From contig CM067081.1 in the NCBI GenBank assembly GCA_034008185.1, positions 109,997,265 through 110,061,264 of the forward strand: 64,000 nucleotides of DNA, read 5' to 3'. This document shows positions 37,952-51,500 of this stretch, in pieces. This stretch comes from Gorsachius magnificus (Eukaryota; Chordata; Aves; Pelecaniformes; Ardeidae). The stretch's first letter is position 1; every line of letters starts with the position of its first letter. The notes beneath the pieces were generated by a model, which saw only the letters and a program-made list of their open reading frames with translations, made no database searches and had not been told where the DNA came from. The position numbers and the translations under genes are program-made.

Positions 37952-39060
37952 CTTTAAGCATCAACAAAACAAGAAGTGAGAGACCCCTCACCCTTTTTTA
38001 ACTTTTCTTAACAGCAAAGGACCACATTACAAGCAACTTATAAGATCAATGACAGATTGTATTTCCACGTAAAATACTGATGAGGAAAGAAAGTTTCCAA
38101 ACTTGACATATTCTGCACACTTCACTATTTTTAACCGAAATAAAGATAAAACATCTTATAAAAATTTACTTCGGTAGAATTCCACTTATTTCAGAAAAAA
38201 AATTGAAGGTCAACCCCTCAACAAGCATAATCAGCACACTCTCAGACTTCAACAGCAGTCAGATGAATTCTTCTGAAAGTCTACCACTTCATTTTTAAAG
38301 CCAGAAATACTAGCTTTTGTGGGACAGTTGTATACATGATTTATGCTGAATCTGAAGCAACAACTCTCTCTATATAATTTAAATTCACTAAATCCTCAGT
38401 TACCACGTATAAATGCCTCAAAAAGCTCTGCTTGAGGGAGACAAGGCATCTATTTTTATTTTATTTATATATATATATATTGGGGGGGGGGGAGGGGCGG
38501 AAAGGGAGGAAACAGAATGCAGAGAGACCTGCCATTCTTTACTTGCATCAAAGAGCTCTTCTGTGCTATGAAAGAATTTACAATGGTTGAAAAAAAAAAA
38601 AAACCCAACAGTGAAATAATAGCAAATTAGCAATGAGTGACAAGTTCAAGGACAATTCTTCATTCTACATACTGAGCAGGACCTGTCCATAATAGAAAAC
38701 TTAACTACTTCTTGACAAGAAAACAACACTTAACTCATCAGGAGTTCACCAGCTGTAGTATCACCAAGGAATCTCAAAACACTTTAGCCAAGGGTTAAAG
38801 GCAAGTCATACCGTTCCTGTCTTTTCATTTCTGAACACCAGATTAATTTCATGTCAGTACCAAACCAAATCGAGATTCCTTCTAAAGTGAACCAGCCATT
38901 ATTACTGGCTTTTTTTCCCCTGAAATAAATCTTAAAAGTATTCAAGCTGGGAATGGAAGGAAAGGAAGGGAAGACGAGAGTAAGAAAGGGTGGGGTATAG
39001 GGCTTTCACAGGCAGTTAAGATGTACACATTCAGCTACAAGTTGGACACATCCATCTTAC
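37952..39060 (-). other. USP25: USP25 intron 2 (1.1 kb)
   Basis: Bounded by GTAAGA and a TTAAAG acceptor. It carries a (TA)7 tract joined directly to a run of 11 G (38466-38492) and an A run near 38590. Nothing else is recognised. Confidence 0.9.
38466..38492. repeat. (TA)7 microsatellite joined to G11
   Basis: Alternating TA (38466-38480), one T, then eleven G and a further G-rich stretch. It lies in intron 2. Confidence 0.85.
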
Positions 39061-39138
39061 CTTCAGTGCCTGTTGTAGTACCTGGATGTCATTGATACCA
39101 GTGATCTCCCTCAGCTGATTTAAAAATGTTTGCTGGTG
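39061..39138 (-). CDS. USP25: USP25 coding exon 2 (residues 16-41)
   Basis: This 78-nt exon encodes 26 residues starting [17 protein letters not shown] and ending QQALK, the first part of the N-terminal UBA-like region that helps regulate ubiquitin binding. The acceptor is preceded by a T-rich tract ending TTTTTAG and the donor is GTAAGA; both boundaries are phase 0. Its length is a multiple of three with symmetric phase, so skipping it would keep the frame. It is nearly identical to the mammalian protein, with T-to-I and I-to-V changes near the end. Confidence 0.97.
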
Positions 39139-42100
39139 CTAAAAACAAAACAGATCATCAAAATAAGGTAAGAGCCAAACAACAGCAAAACCAGTTACTT
39201 ACAAGAGTATGCTTCTCTACAAATATTAAAAGTATCTCCATATAAGCTTATAAGTTATTTGTCTTAGTTTCTGCAACTCGGGAACTTTTCATTCCCAAAT
39301 TTAATGTTTTGGTTTGGTTGGGCTTGGGGGTATTTTTTTTAAAAAAAAAAAAAAAATATTAATGATGGGCAAGCTTATGCAACATGGGTTTGAGGAGCCT
39401 ATATAAAGCCACAATTGGCCCTCCTAAACAAATAAAACTCCATCGCTTGGTCTTCAAAGGCAGCAGGAGAAATAGTTGACCGAATTCCCATCAAAACCGA
39501 TTTCTTCAACTCACAATTATTCTCAATCCCACTATTTCCTTAATATACACAATTCCCAGCCATTCCGACCTCAAAGCTAATTAATCCTTACTGCTCATTT
39601 AGGTGTTTTAAGAGAAGTACTATAAAAATATGCACACAAACCAGTGTTTTTCAAGACTAAAGCAAAACCTTAGGAATCAGTCTTAACCGCCTTCCTAGAC
39701 CAGTTGAATCCAACTCTCCCAAATCACAGTATCAGACAGCATCTATGCCTGAATTTCAAGTAACTCTTGGAGTTAGAAAAGAGTAAGAGGTTCTGGGTCT
39801 CCTGAATATTCAATTCAAACGAATTTTCAGGATTTTTTTTTTTTAACTAAAAATCTGGTCCCACGCCTGTTTAGAGCCAACAGATTACTCCCTCCACTCA
39901 TGCTCAGATATCACACCATAGAGGCAAAAAGTGGGCACTAGGCTGAAACAATCCTTGAACTCCAGTTAACCATTAAGACCATCTTAACCATTAAAACCAT
40001 GAAAACACAGAGGACTGACCATTGTTCCATACTAACGAATTCCATTCTTCCTTTGGCAGTTGGGAAAAGGAGAAAAGCCTGGGGGTATTTCCAAGTGGTT
40101 TTTCTTTTTTATTGTTTGCCTACCACATCCTGAACTCAAAACAATAACTTCATCTATAAAAGAAAAGAATTTGTAAAGTACAGGGTTTTGTTTGCTAGAC
40201 AAAAAGCGTATTTCCTATCAGTGACAAATAAATGTTCTCATGTTACTCTCCAAATTCGATTAAAAAACCCAACTATAATTGTCCTGTGGCTACTTCTAAA
40301 ACACTTCTCTTTAAAACGAATTGTTTAAAATCAAATATTCAAATACCCTTATTCTCCCCTTATCACAGCTTTGTATAGAGGAGGAAATTAAGAACTCCAT
40401 GAATACTGAATTTCCCAGTGTGAAATTAACCTGGCAGGCACTACTTCATGCCCTAATAAGTTGAAATAGAAGGCGTATAGTTCAGGATGTTTATGAATTA
40501 CATACGTAATCTTCCCTTCATTTATGATCCTAAGGGACACTGCTAACAATCCAATTTGCCTTTTTTTTTTTTTTTTAAAAAACCCTGCTATTGGCAGAAG
40601 AAAAGTAAAGTGATGCAGGAAAACAAACTCCTACTCTATCCCCATCCCTCACCCCCTCATTTGTTTACTCTCTGCATTTCATAGCGCTGTACAAAGGCAG
40701 GACTTGTTTCCCCTATGAAGTTGCTTTCCTGCCCCTGGGTCTGGCAAGAAGCAAAGAAAAGAAATAGAGTATCTGGGAAAAGTAATTACAACAGCATTAA
40801 AACTGGCAGGAGCAATTCAAGGGCAGTGCATGGCAGCAAAATGGATTTCTTTTTTGTATTTGCTACCAATGCGATGGTTAATAAAATGGAAAATAGTTTC
40901 ACTGTAAATTATGATAGCACGTTATAACAGATTTCTGTATCTTCCACAACATATACAACACTTGGAAAGGCTGACTGGAGGATATTCATTGTTCACAGAG
41001 ATTGGGAAAAGACAGAAGAGACATAGTTTACCAACAAACAATCTCTTAGCAGTTCAAAATATTGGCTCTTAATTTATGAGCACAGCTGCGACTTATAAGC
41101 AAGACATCTGTAGTTTATATCCAGATTTCAGTATTCCGGTGTAAAGCTGTTGTTCAAAGCCCTCTTCCAAAGGACATAGACATTTAACAGATCAGAACCA
41201 GACCCAGAGACGCCCCTTGCTCATCAAGAGATTATTTAAATACCTAAATACACTTTTTAAAGGCCAAGAGTTTAAGGCACTTGGGTCCAAAATGTCTAAC
41301 TGGTAATTAAGTGAACAACACAGAAAATCTGTGAGAATCCTAGTTACAAGTTACACAAATTAAGAGGAAAATTAAGAGTTATCCTGAATACCTCAAATGG
41401 AGCTAAACTGGTTTGGAAACACAAACACCTGATTTAGACATTCCTGGCTTTTCAGGTGAACGTGGACAAGCTGGCATGAACCTCTAATTGAATTATTTCA
41501 AATCACACAGAAGTTAAAGAATGACAATATGCTTCCCTTCCTAGAAGGAGAAGAAAAAAGATAAAAATAAAGCAACAAAAAAAAGTATAATTGAAGTTAT
41601 TTCCACCTGATTGATGTGTTTTCTTAATACCTGCTAGTAGACTAACAGGTCTTCAAGAAACAATTCTGAAACTGCACACAGCAGCCTAAAACCCCTTAAC
41701 ACAGCATTACACTGGCGGCCTTCTCCTCCATGCATTCACCGCTCTCCTCTCATCCCCTCAAACCTGACATAACTGCACCATCTTTACTGTGTACGAACCC
41801 TTCTTACAGCTGTATGTTTGCCATTACTCTCCTTTAATATTAAATTGACAATACGTTATCACACATGAAACTGTATTAATACAGGTAATTCTGTTTCTTT
41901 TCATTACAAGTGACAGTGTAGGCAGTTACTACCAAACCCTTTCCTCTTTCATTAATCAGAGGGTGAGATCAAGTTTTCTTTTTGTTTTTCTTTTTGCTGA
42001 AGAAGTTTAAAAAAGACAATTGTACTCATATTCAGAGAGCTGAGATTAAAGTCACATCAAGAATGAAGTAATTTAGAGCATCTGCACTAGACTGCCGAAG

Positions 42101-43827
42101 TCAAAATGGGTGAAGCTTATTTGTTTTGAATTATATTCCTTTAGTACATGCTATTGTGGTATATAGGATGATTTTATAAAAAAAGATTTTATTTTATTAT
42201 ACCCGTGGCTGAAGTCTGGAGATCAATTTCTAACGCAACTGCTAAACAATGAAGTCTCTTCTGTACTGTAACCAATATTTAATAGTCTACTTAGGACAGA
42301 CTTCTACACACAAAAGCAAGCCACCCTCCTTACCCTATTAATACTCTGCTCAATTACATCTACCCCAGAAGCTTTACTCTTCCTGGAGCTTGGGCTATCT
42401 TGAGTTGACATGATTGTAGCAAAAGGACCCTCAAACATCCACGAACAGTAATGTAGCTATTCTAAATAATTATTATTGTAATTCACTCAAAGGCTTACCA
42501 AAAATACTCATGAAAGTTCACACTACACTAAAGCAAAGCTAAAAAGTGAAGAAGGCAGCCTACAAGTATTTACAAACATCTGAAGCATCTACACTAATAT
42601 ATGTTAATTAAATTGGGTCAGCGAGGGAGATTCAGAACACAACTAGCAGTCCTAACAAATTGTTTCCTTTTTCCAACACAGCTCTTCCCCAATTCCCTAT
42701 TTTTTCCAACCTTGCATTAGTAGAGGTTCAAATTCCAAATTATAACTCACTGCACTTTAATTCAATACGCAACCTCTCTCTTCAAATGCAGATCCAAAGG
42801 GATTATTCCAATAGGACCAGGCACAACTACTGGTACACAGAAACCCACTTCAGTTCTTCCACAGCTTTTTTGCCTGTACTCACTTCCGTTTGCCATCCTT
42901 TCCTCAAATTTACATGACAGATTCCATAGTTTATCTATAGCACAGATCCTCCAGTTTAGTGAGTCAATAGTCCACTTATATCCGCAGTGTACATGCGCCA
43001 CCAAACATGCTACATTATACATGCACACAGATAAAGAACAGATACACACGCATACTCCACGTAGCTTGAATTGCATTTGACTCAACCCTAAAAAGGTTCC
43101 GGGACTTGGTGTACGACACCAGACTCTGCTGGTGCCAGGGCTGCAGGGCAACCCAAATCCCTGGCCAGGTGAAGGAGATGGTCCCCTGATGCTCTAACTG
43201 CCCTAAGATCCAGCTGCACATACCCCTCAGTCCCACCACATCATGCAGTGATCTGTTCCCCAGGGCTTTCATGCATGAGCTATTCCCAGCCTTCCCCCTT
43301 CCTCTGGCTCCCTGAGGTATGCAGCATGTATCTCCAGGCTTTCAGCTTTTGGAAGATTTTAACCAACAGGAAATTCTCCCATTTTCCTGGATGGAAGCCA
43401 ACTTAGTATACTAGGAATGCATGCCCTACTTCCAATTCTTTCCTTTTTCAGCCATCCCTCCCTTCCTCTCAGGAAATGCCCAATTAAGATTATCTGGTTT
43501 ATAAGCTCACACAATAGCATATTCAGTAGCTGTGCCCATATTAGTGAAGCGGAAAAAGATCTACACTATTATCTGCTTAGGGAGATACTGTGCCCAAATT
43601 AGTTCCACGACAGTCCTGTAAGCTCCAATAACTTATCAAAATCAGAGCAAAAAGCTAAATTACACAAATGCTTTTTTGGACAAGGTAAATCTCATAAGTT
43701 GACTAATTCTGAATTACACTGCAAACAAATTTGGGGAAAAAAATTAGCCACCTTTTGATCTGTTTATTTTCTCATCTCTGTCACTTCTGAAGAAGTATGT
43801 GTAAGCTTTGGCTTTATTCATGGAAAC

Positions 43828-43855
43828 ATCCAAATATTTGTATCCAAATATTTGT
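43828..43855. repeat. 14-bp direct tandem duplication
   Basis: Two identical copies of ATCCAAATATTTGT sit head to tail (43828-43841, 43842-43855) in intron 1. Each contains the self-complementary core CAAATATTTG. Confidence 0.85.
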
Positions 43856-44905
43856 ATTTGTGACACAAGCACTTTCAAACTTAGAAGATAAAACAAACCT
43901 CTTCAGTCTCCAAGCACAGAAAAAGTTGTATGTTTAGTAATAAATGAGATGGTCCAACCATTACCAGGTGAAAACAGGGCCTACTACCTCACTATGCAGG
44001 CCATTTAAACAGTACATGATGAAAATGAACTATGGGAAGCCCTTCCTTCAAGGGATGAATACTTGTACTACAGACAAAAAGAAAGAAGGGAGAAAACACA
44101 AATGTCAAGAACAGCATCTTGACTCCGTCCCTCCACACAAAGCCCTGCTTGCTTCACTTCCCAGTGCAACACCAATTTATAAGAGCTATTTGTTGGGAGG
44201 AAAACGCGAATGACATTGCACAAAGTATTTTATATTAAAGACAATTCTAATGTAACCTGAGGTGCAGCGGACCTGCTAATGGTACATTTGCAGACAAGTA
44301 GCTAATAAGCTAGTTTCCTCGTACGACACTGCTGTAATAAGAAGAACATTGAGAGATTACAAGAACGTAATCCTCTACCAAAAGGCTTTAAGTTTCTGCT
44401 ACAAACAAATAAACAAAAAAATAGTTCACATACAAAGGATGACTATTCTAAAGACCTTCAATTACTACTGTGAATGTCGTTTTCTGTCACATTAATCACA
44501 TCTCCCAGGAACAGTTAAAAGGCCCACATATGCTGCTGAGCATTATAGCTTCCAGCAACACAGATACATTGACCATCTTCTAAATAAGCTGTTGGTCAAG
44601 TTCCAAATAATCAAATAAAAACTAACTCCTTCCACGAAGATACCAAGTTGAAACACAGGGCAAACACACAGCCAATTCCAGAAGTCTGTTGCATGTCTTT
44701 GCTCTTACCATCTCTACCCTCAAGATTCTTTTGTGTGTGTGCACAACATTATATATATAAATATGTAGATTTAAAAGTGAGGATATGTATACATATATTT
44801 TTAAAAGCAGTATTTTGCTAGTGCAAAGACCAAGCTAAATCTCTGCACTGGTTTTAAGGCATTCATTCTTACAGTACCTCTTAAAGCCCAGCAGAATTAG
44901 GTTCC

Positions 44906-45492
44906 TATGCTGGTTTTGGCTGGGACAGTGTTAGTTTTCTTCACAGTAGCCGGTATGGGGCTATGGTTTGGATTTGTGCTGGAAACAGTGATGATAATAC
45001 AGGGATGTTTTTGTAATTGCTGAGCAGGGCTTACACAGAGTCAAAGCCTTTTCTGCTCCTCACCCCACCCCACCAGCGAGGAGGCTGGGGGTGCACAAGA
45101 AGCTGGGAGGGGGCACAGCTAGGACAGCTGACCCCAACTGACCCACGGGATGTCCCACACCATATGATGTCATGCTCAGCATATAAAGCTGGGGGAATAA
45201 GGAAGGGGGGGACATTCAGCGTGATGGCGTTTGTCTTCCCAAGTCACTGTTACGCATGATGGAGCCCTGCTTTCCTGGAGATGGCTGAACATCTGCCTGC
45301 CCATGGGAAGTAGGGAATGAATTCTTTGCTTTGCTTGTGCATACAGCTTTTGCTTTCCCTATCAAACTGTCTTTATCTCAACCCACGAGTTTCCTCATTT
45401 TTACTCTTCCGATTCTCTCCCTCATCCCACCAGTGGGGAGCAAGCGAGCAGCTGGGTGGTGCTCAGTTGCCAGCTGGGGTTAAACCACTACA
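44906..45492 (+). mobile_element. Solo ERVL-type LTR, complete, with 5-bp target duplication
   Basis: About 587 bp that I recognise as a common avian endogenous-retrovirus LTR: it opens with a CTGGTTTTGGCTGGGACAG segment, has a TATAAA box at 45182-45187 preceded by a CRE-like TGATGTCAT at 45165-45173, and ends in GGGTTAAACCACTACA. The identical pentamer gttcc flanks it (44901-44905 and 45493-45497). A 5-bp duplication is typical of ERVL. No gag, pol or env sequence adjoins it, so it is a recombined solo LTR. The second base of the element is A instead of the usual G of the TG end. It is antisense to USP25. Confidence 0.85.
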
Positions 45493-48400
45493 GTTCCCTT
45501 GCTAACTGGGAATCTGCTAACTGGGTTTCCTTTTGTTCAGTCATGAAAAAAGAAACCTCTTACATGACATTGTATCCTCTAAGAATGTAGGTAAAGATAT
45601 ATTTTTATACATGCAAATGCAAAATGCATCTCAGCTTTGGCTTGGACAAAAATCACCTGTGGAGAGCAAAGCACAGAGACTGCAGATTTTCGGTCCAGGA
45701 CTGCTCTGTGCAGACTGCCAAAACCTGCCAGTTACAGCAGCAGCGTGTGCAAAGTGGATAATTACCCACCTGCAACTGGACCAAGAGCAATCTTACTTCA
45801 AGGAAACAAAAGGACACACTCTATGGCGGTAACTTTCAGCCAACCACAGCCTGAACCACATAAGAATTTAATGGGGAAGAGGCTTGAGTGCATTACTTAT
45901 GTGCATTCAGTCCTCCCTGAAGAGTTAAAAGGAAGGATCCTACTTAATCATAGCATTATATAGCCTATATTCATCATAAGAGGGCAGTCAGAATACTCTC
46001 ACCACATTTCTATGGTTTCCTTCAACAATACAAAGGTTCAATTGAAGATGCTTCAACAAGTGACTTTTCAATGAATTTCAAGATTTGATACTACGGATTC
46101 TGCACAACACGGGCATGCATTCATGTAAACACCCGCTATTCTGAGCCTCATATACATTACCCCCACCCCCTCAAAAGAAAGTCTCATTTACTCTCAACAT
46201 ATAACACTTAAATTTATTTTAATTCAAGCTAATATTTAAACTTTTTAAAGAAAGGCTTGAGGAGTTTGGTTTATATTTACTGACATTAAATATAAGGCAA
46301 ACCTATTTCAGATTGCTATACACATTTACAAAAAAAACCAGAAGTTAAACATAAGCCAAATCATCACCTATGTGGGGAAGACTCTTGCAACAAGCAGGAA
46401 ACCCTGCCACTTCAGAGGGGGAAACTTCAAACTATTCCACCCATAGGGAGGAGAAGTGGCTTCACACCCTTTCTTCACACCCTTCAGCACGGGGAAGGAA
46501 TGAGACACTAAAGCCAGATTTCTTACACAGCTCGGGGGAAAAAGTGAAAAGCAAGAGGGAAGCATGACCTTATTACTATATAGGTCTTCCTAGGCAAATT
46601 TTGGGGTGCTAAAGAACTGGAGTAATAATGCAGCTGGAAGAGGCACCACTGAGTACCTATATACAATAATGTGGAGAGCATTCAGAAAGTAAGAGAAACA
46701 CACTCCCTTGGACATGTTTAGTGGATTGTGTCTCATTTGCCCTCAGGCCACACAAGTACTGAAACTCAGTCCTGGACTCCAACTCGATACCCCTGCAGGT
46801 CTATTGCCTGGATTAGAACTAATCATGCTCAGTTTACATTATCAAGAGATTCAGTCTTCCCCAGTGAAAAAGAAACAAAACAAACCCAACAACAATAAAG
46901 AAGAAAACAGGGGCTGAAGGCAATATGAATAGTCATTATAAAGACAAAGCAGAGTAAACACTAGGAAGGGAAGCAAAGCCATTTAACCTGATTTACAAGA
47001 ACACGGTAATAAATGGCATGATCTACCACAACAGAAGTATGAATTGACTCAAAAATCTTGTCATTTCCATAAAAGCAACATGGTTTAACACCAATCCCCC
47101 AAACCCAAAGAGGAACAAACAACAGAAACGAACTGAAGTTCTGTCTTAAAACTAGTTTAGGAACTGATTTATCAACATTGTTGCTTGAACAGAGAAGCAT
47201 GTGAAGAATTGCTCAGTTCCACATTTCCAGCTCTTACTGATTAACTATTCCTGAACAAGCTTCAATAGCAGACTTATAATTAAGAACGGATAGCAGCCTT
47301 AGCACTTACCGAAAACATAAAAGGTGTCAGAAAAGTAAAATTATTGAGGGATTTGAGGTCTGTGTGTTTTAAACCATCACAATTTCTCACACACTGCTCA
47401 GCACAATAGCAAGAGCTTCCCAATAAAACAGTGTCAAGCTAGGTCTTTATCTCTTGTCACTCTGCTGTTATCACAGTAATGACAACAGCTCTAAAAATTA
47501 AGTAATGTAAAACCAGTGAGATCTTTAGTCTCATTCAACTAGATGCAAGTTAAACTTCAGGTTGTATTCACTGGAATGGCCATGGAAAAGTTTGCTTCAC
47601 AAAAATCACTTTTGATTCTTACACTCCAATAACTGTGACAGCAATCAGCAAAAATACCTCTACTCTGATCCAAATCTGATGGGTGACGAGAGTTATTGGT
47701 GTCAGCAGGCTGTCTTTCAAAGCACCAGCACATGTTGTCTGTAAACTACGTATAAAATTCAGAAGGAACCCTCCGAAACCCCACCGGTGGACAACAGTGC
47801 GGCAGTGCCACATCCCAGCAGCACACTCCAGCCTCAGATCACGTTCCAGTCCCACCTCAACGTGTTTGGACCCCAACATCAAGAGAGCTGCCAACAGCAT
47901 GCACAACCCACAGCAAATTAAAACCAGTGGGCTCAATGATAGGTGACATTATACAGACAGAAAGGAAAAGGAGGCTGGAAGATGACAAATACAGCTATCT
48001 GTGTATATTTAAAAAAAAAAAAACAAACCACACATTTGTTTTCCAGTCACTCTGGGCTACTTTCTGTTGTAGCAGTTTCCCTCTTAATTTTTTTTCTTCT
48101 GTTCATAGACATTTACCATCATGCCCAGACATTAAACTTTATGGTGTCTGCCCAGGTAGTAACACCAAGACACAGTCTTTCTCCTCACAGAAAAGACTAT
48201 TGCCCACGGTATCATAATTTTGCTCTAGCAACTACTAAAAATGTCCTTTTAAATGTCTTTTAGGCAATTAATGAAAACTTGGCTTTCTGAGGTCTAAAAC
48301 AATACTACAAAGATCCAGATTTTAACTTCCCGCTTTGAGATATTTTCCTTTGCACCCCAATCGCAGTTTAGCCCATCACGCCAAACACAAGCTGTTCTGG

Positions 48401-48536
48401 CTGATGTCTGAGGCTCTTCACAGTCCTTTCATGACCCATTTATTATCTGTCACTGAAAGGCTAAAACCTACCTCCCAAATCGAGATGGCAGTCCCACTAG
48501 CCCATTCAAGTGTTGAGCTTTTTTCTGTTTCAGTTT

Positions 48537-48552
48537 CCCCCCCCCCCCCCCC
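48537..48552. repeat. C16 homopolymer
   Basis: Pure C run in intron 1; in USP25 sense it is a G-run. Confidence 0.85.
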
Positions 48553-51500
48553 AAATAGCCATCACGATAATCTCACCCTGCTTTGCACAACATGGAAGAG
48601 CTCCCAAGAAACCAACGTCAAGCTAGCCCCTTCCTTCTCCTTGCTCTGCCATTACGATAATGAGGACAACTCCAGGAACAAAGAAGTCTGGAAGCTGCAA
48701 GTGTCTCAGATTGGTGGGATCCCAGTCTCTGCAATACTTGCAAACAATAAAGTTTAAAGAGGCTGTCAGACCACAAGCTGCTTCTGACGAGTCAGCTGTC
48801 CTTCCCTGGTTTTAGCTCCTGCCCTCGTTGGCCAGCCTAGGCTGGTGTTGCCAGATGCCACCCACACTAGCCACAAGCCACTCCGCCCTTTGAGCCAGCT
48901 CTGCCACTTTGCCTGAACCTCTGGCAAGCCAGCCCGGGCTCTCAGTAAACCATCAGAAAGCCACTCTTTGCTTTTAATTAATTTCCTGATGACTTAGTGA
49001 GAGCCAGGGGTGAGACAAGGGAAAGGACAAGACCAAGGCTGTGCCCATTTCCACTGGATTAAACTGTTGTGGAGCAGTGGCCTTATGAGAATGAATTGTT
49101 TCTCTGCCTTCATTTTAATCCTGGTTTGATCCAGTGAGAGAAACGGGGAGGGGGGGAAGCCTCCTGCAGTCCTCATCCTACTTAGGCACTAGTGCAGAAA
49201 ACTTATTCCAACAACAGGTCAACATAAAATTCACACGGCAACCGTGCACTGGAAGGGATCTGATGCTCCTGGCGTGGCTCGGGGGGTCAAAGCTGCACAC
49301 CATGGAGGTGAATGCATACACCCAGGCCCACTCCTGCACGGGCTGAAGCCATGTACGACCGTGTACGCTGCTCTCGCTCCCCGGCTTAGGTGTTCACATC
49401 CAGAAAGATCTCATTTGCTGCAACTGTTAATGGCACAAGTATCAAAGATCCCACCTTGCCTCAAAAAATTCCACTATGGGTCATAGGTAAGCGATACCAG
49501 GGAAGATTTCACAAACAACTTTTCCACACAAAATTCAGAATAGTATAGTGTGGAAATCCTAAATAAAAGTTAAATTGCACTGTTTAAGACAGGTCTCTGT
49601 TACAAAGGGTCCATGGTATTCAATAGCAGGGACACATTCGGGCAAAGAGCCCAGCTGCCTGGTTTGAATAGAAAGAAAAAAAGCCTAACAGAAAGCCTTT
49701 ACTGAAAGGCTTTTCCATTTAGTCCAATTAAAAAAATTACTAACCTGATGTCCTGAAGAAACGGGCCTTGTGATCACAGAGTGTGCATGTACCCAGGCAC
49801 GCCTGCCCTCCCGCCTCTCAAGAGCAACAGTCCCAGCAGCCCAAGGCCACCTCCAGTAGCTCAGCCCGAGCCCGGGGCTCCCCAACACCCTCGGCAGCAC
49901 CCCCTGCCTCCAGGGAGCCCAGGGGCTGTACCTGGCAGCTCCAGCAGCCAGCACACAGCTCCTCATCGCGCTGCCTGCTGCTGCCTGCTTCCCAGGCCAA
50001 AGGAAATTAGGGGAGATGACACAGGGGGCCGAGGAAGAAGAATGGAGGGGAGCGCCTCCACCCCACTGCAGCGAGGTGTCCCAGAGGTGAACTCACCGTG
50101 CAGCCTCAACGGATCCCCCCCACCCCAACTTTTAATCCAAGGTGCATTGCAAGACTGAATTCCGTCAGGAAAGTCAGGCATCATTACTTGCAGCATGCCC
50201 TAAAATGATTTCATAGCGTATCCTGCCCCCTACTAGTCATTTAAAAAGAAATCCAGTGAAGAGTCACACATCATGCACTTGAGGGGGAAAATAAGTAAGC
50301 AAACAAACAAACCAACTCTGGAGAAGGAGGAGACTACAGATAACACTAAGTTACCCACAATCCGGGGCAGTATTTAACAGGTTTCCTGCAGGGTGACGGG
50401 TTTCCGACAGCAGTCCTAGCTTCTCCATTGCAACAGCCTTTCCTGGGTGAAGTGCTGGGAAGGTGCTGGCACACAGGGCGTCCCCACAGAACAGCCGCTG
50501 CAACACCATGCCCTGCCCCCCCGGCAAGGTCAGCCAGCAGCTTTCATCTTCGTGAGGTGATAACCTCAGAGGATGCAGATGACATTAGAATTAAAATGAG
50601 CCCAAAAGACAACAGAGACTCTAGAGTATTTAAAGATGCACTGAGATTTGTACCGAGGATCAGCATGTAAGTTGACTACTTCACAATTAAAGAAATAGTA
50701 AATTTGGCATTGCACTCCACAGAGGGCAACTGAAATTTTCTAGGTTGTTTTCTTTCAAGGAGAAAGAAAAAAGGCAATCTTGAGAATCTTTGGGGATTCT
50801 TTTAAATGGACTTTGAATTACCTGATTTTGAAACGCACATTCGTCTCGGCTCCCACAGAAAGCTGAACACGTTATATTCTAATGCACGAGCACATGGTCT
50901 CAAGAAACTTCTGACAACTTTGGTTTATAATCGCTATACATTATAGTTTATCCCTATCAGTCTCCCCTGTCCCGGTGGTGTTGTGGAAATATCATCAATA
51001 GTGACTTTCTGCCGTCCCTCATCACCACACACCTAGCTGAAACTTCACAGGCTGACTCGAGTAAAAGGTGTATGTAAGACTCCTCTAAAGAGTTTACATT
51101 TTTGAAAAATAATTTGAAACATAAAAAATTAAAATTCTGAGCTGCCTTCCTAGCAGCAGCATTATGCCAACACACTCCCCATCAAAAAACAGAGATAAAC
51201 TCCAGCAGCAAAATTTCCAGCCCTTTTCTCCTCAGTAAGGTCACAAAGCAACAGAGCCTTGGGCACCTTTTCTGGGGATAGCCAGCAGCTGCAAACTCCT
51301 TCCCTGGCCTGTAATAACGCAGCAGAGCCTGTACCCTGCACGCTCACCCCCGCTCAGCACTAGGAAGCAGGTAGCACATTTACCGGCCATCTTTATATCA
51401 GCCCCAGAAAAAGCTTCAAGGCAACATACCAAGTTAGCAAGAGCTGGAAGAACTGGTGATGATGGGGAAATCCATCCATCTTTACCATCAATAGATCCAG

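Noticed and set aside
12081..45492. A provirus bounded by the two LTRs
   Set aside because: The LTRs are of different subtypes, one is truncated, the complete one has its own target duplication, and the 32 kb between contains USP25 exons 2-5, with no retroviral genes seen.
48780..50150. GC-richer patch in intron 1 as a second CpG island or alternative promoter
   Set aside because: It is richer in C and G than its surroundings, but CG dinucleotides are sparse and there is no exon-like sequence beside it.
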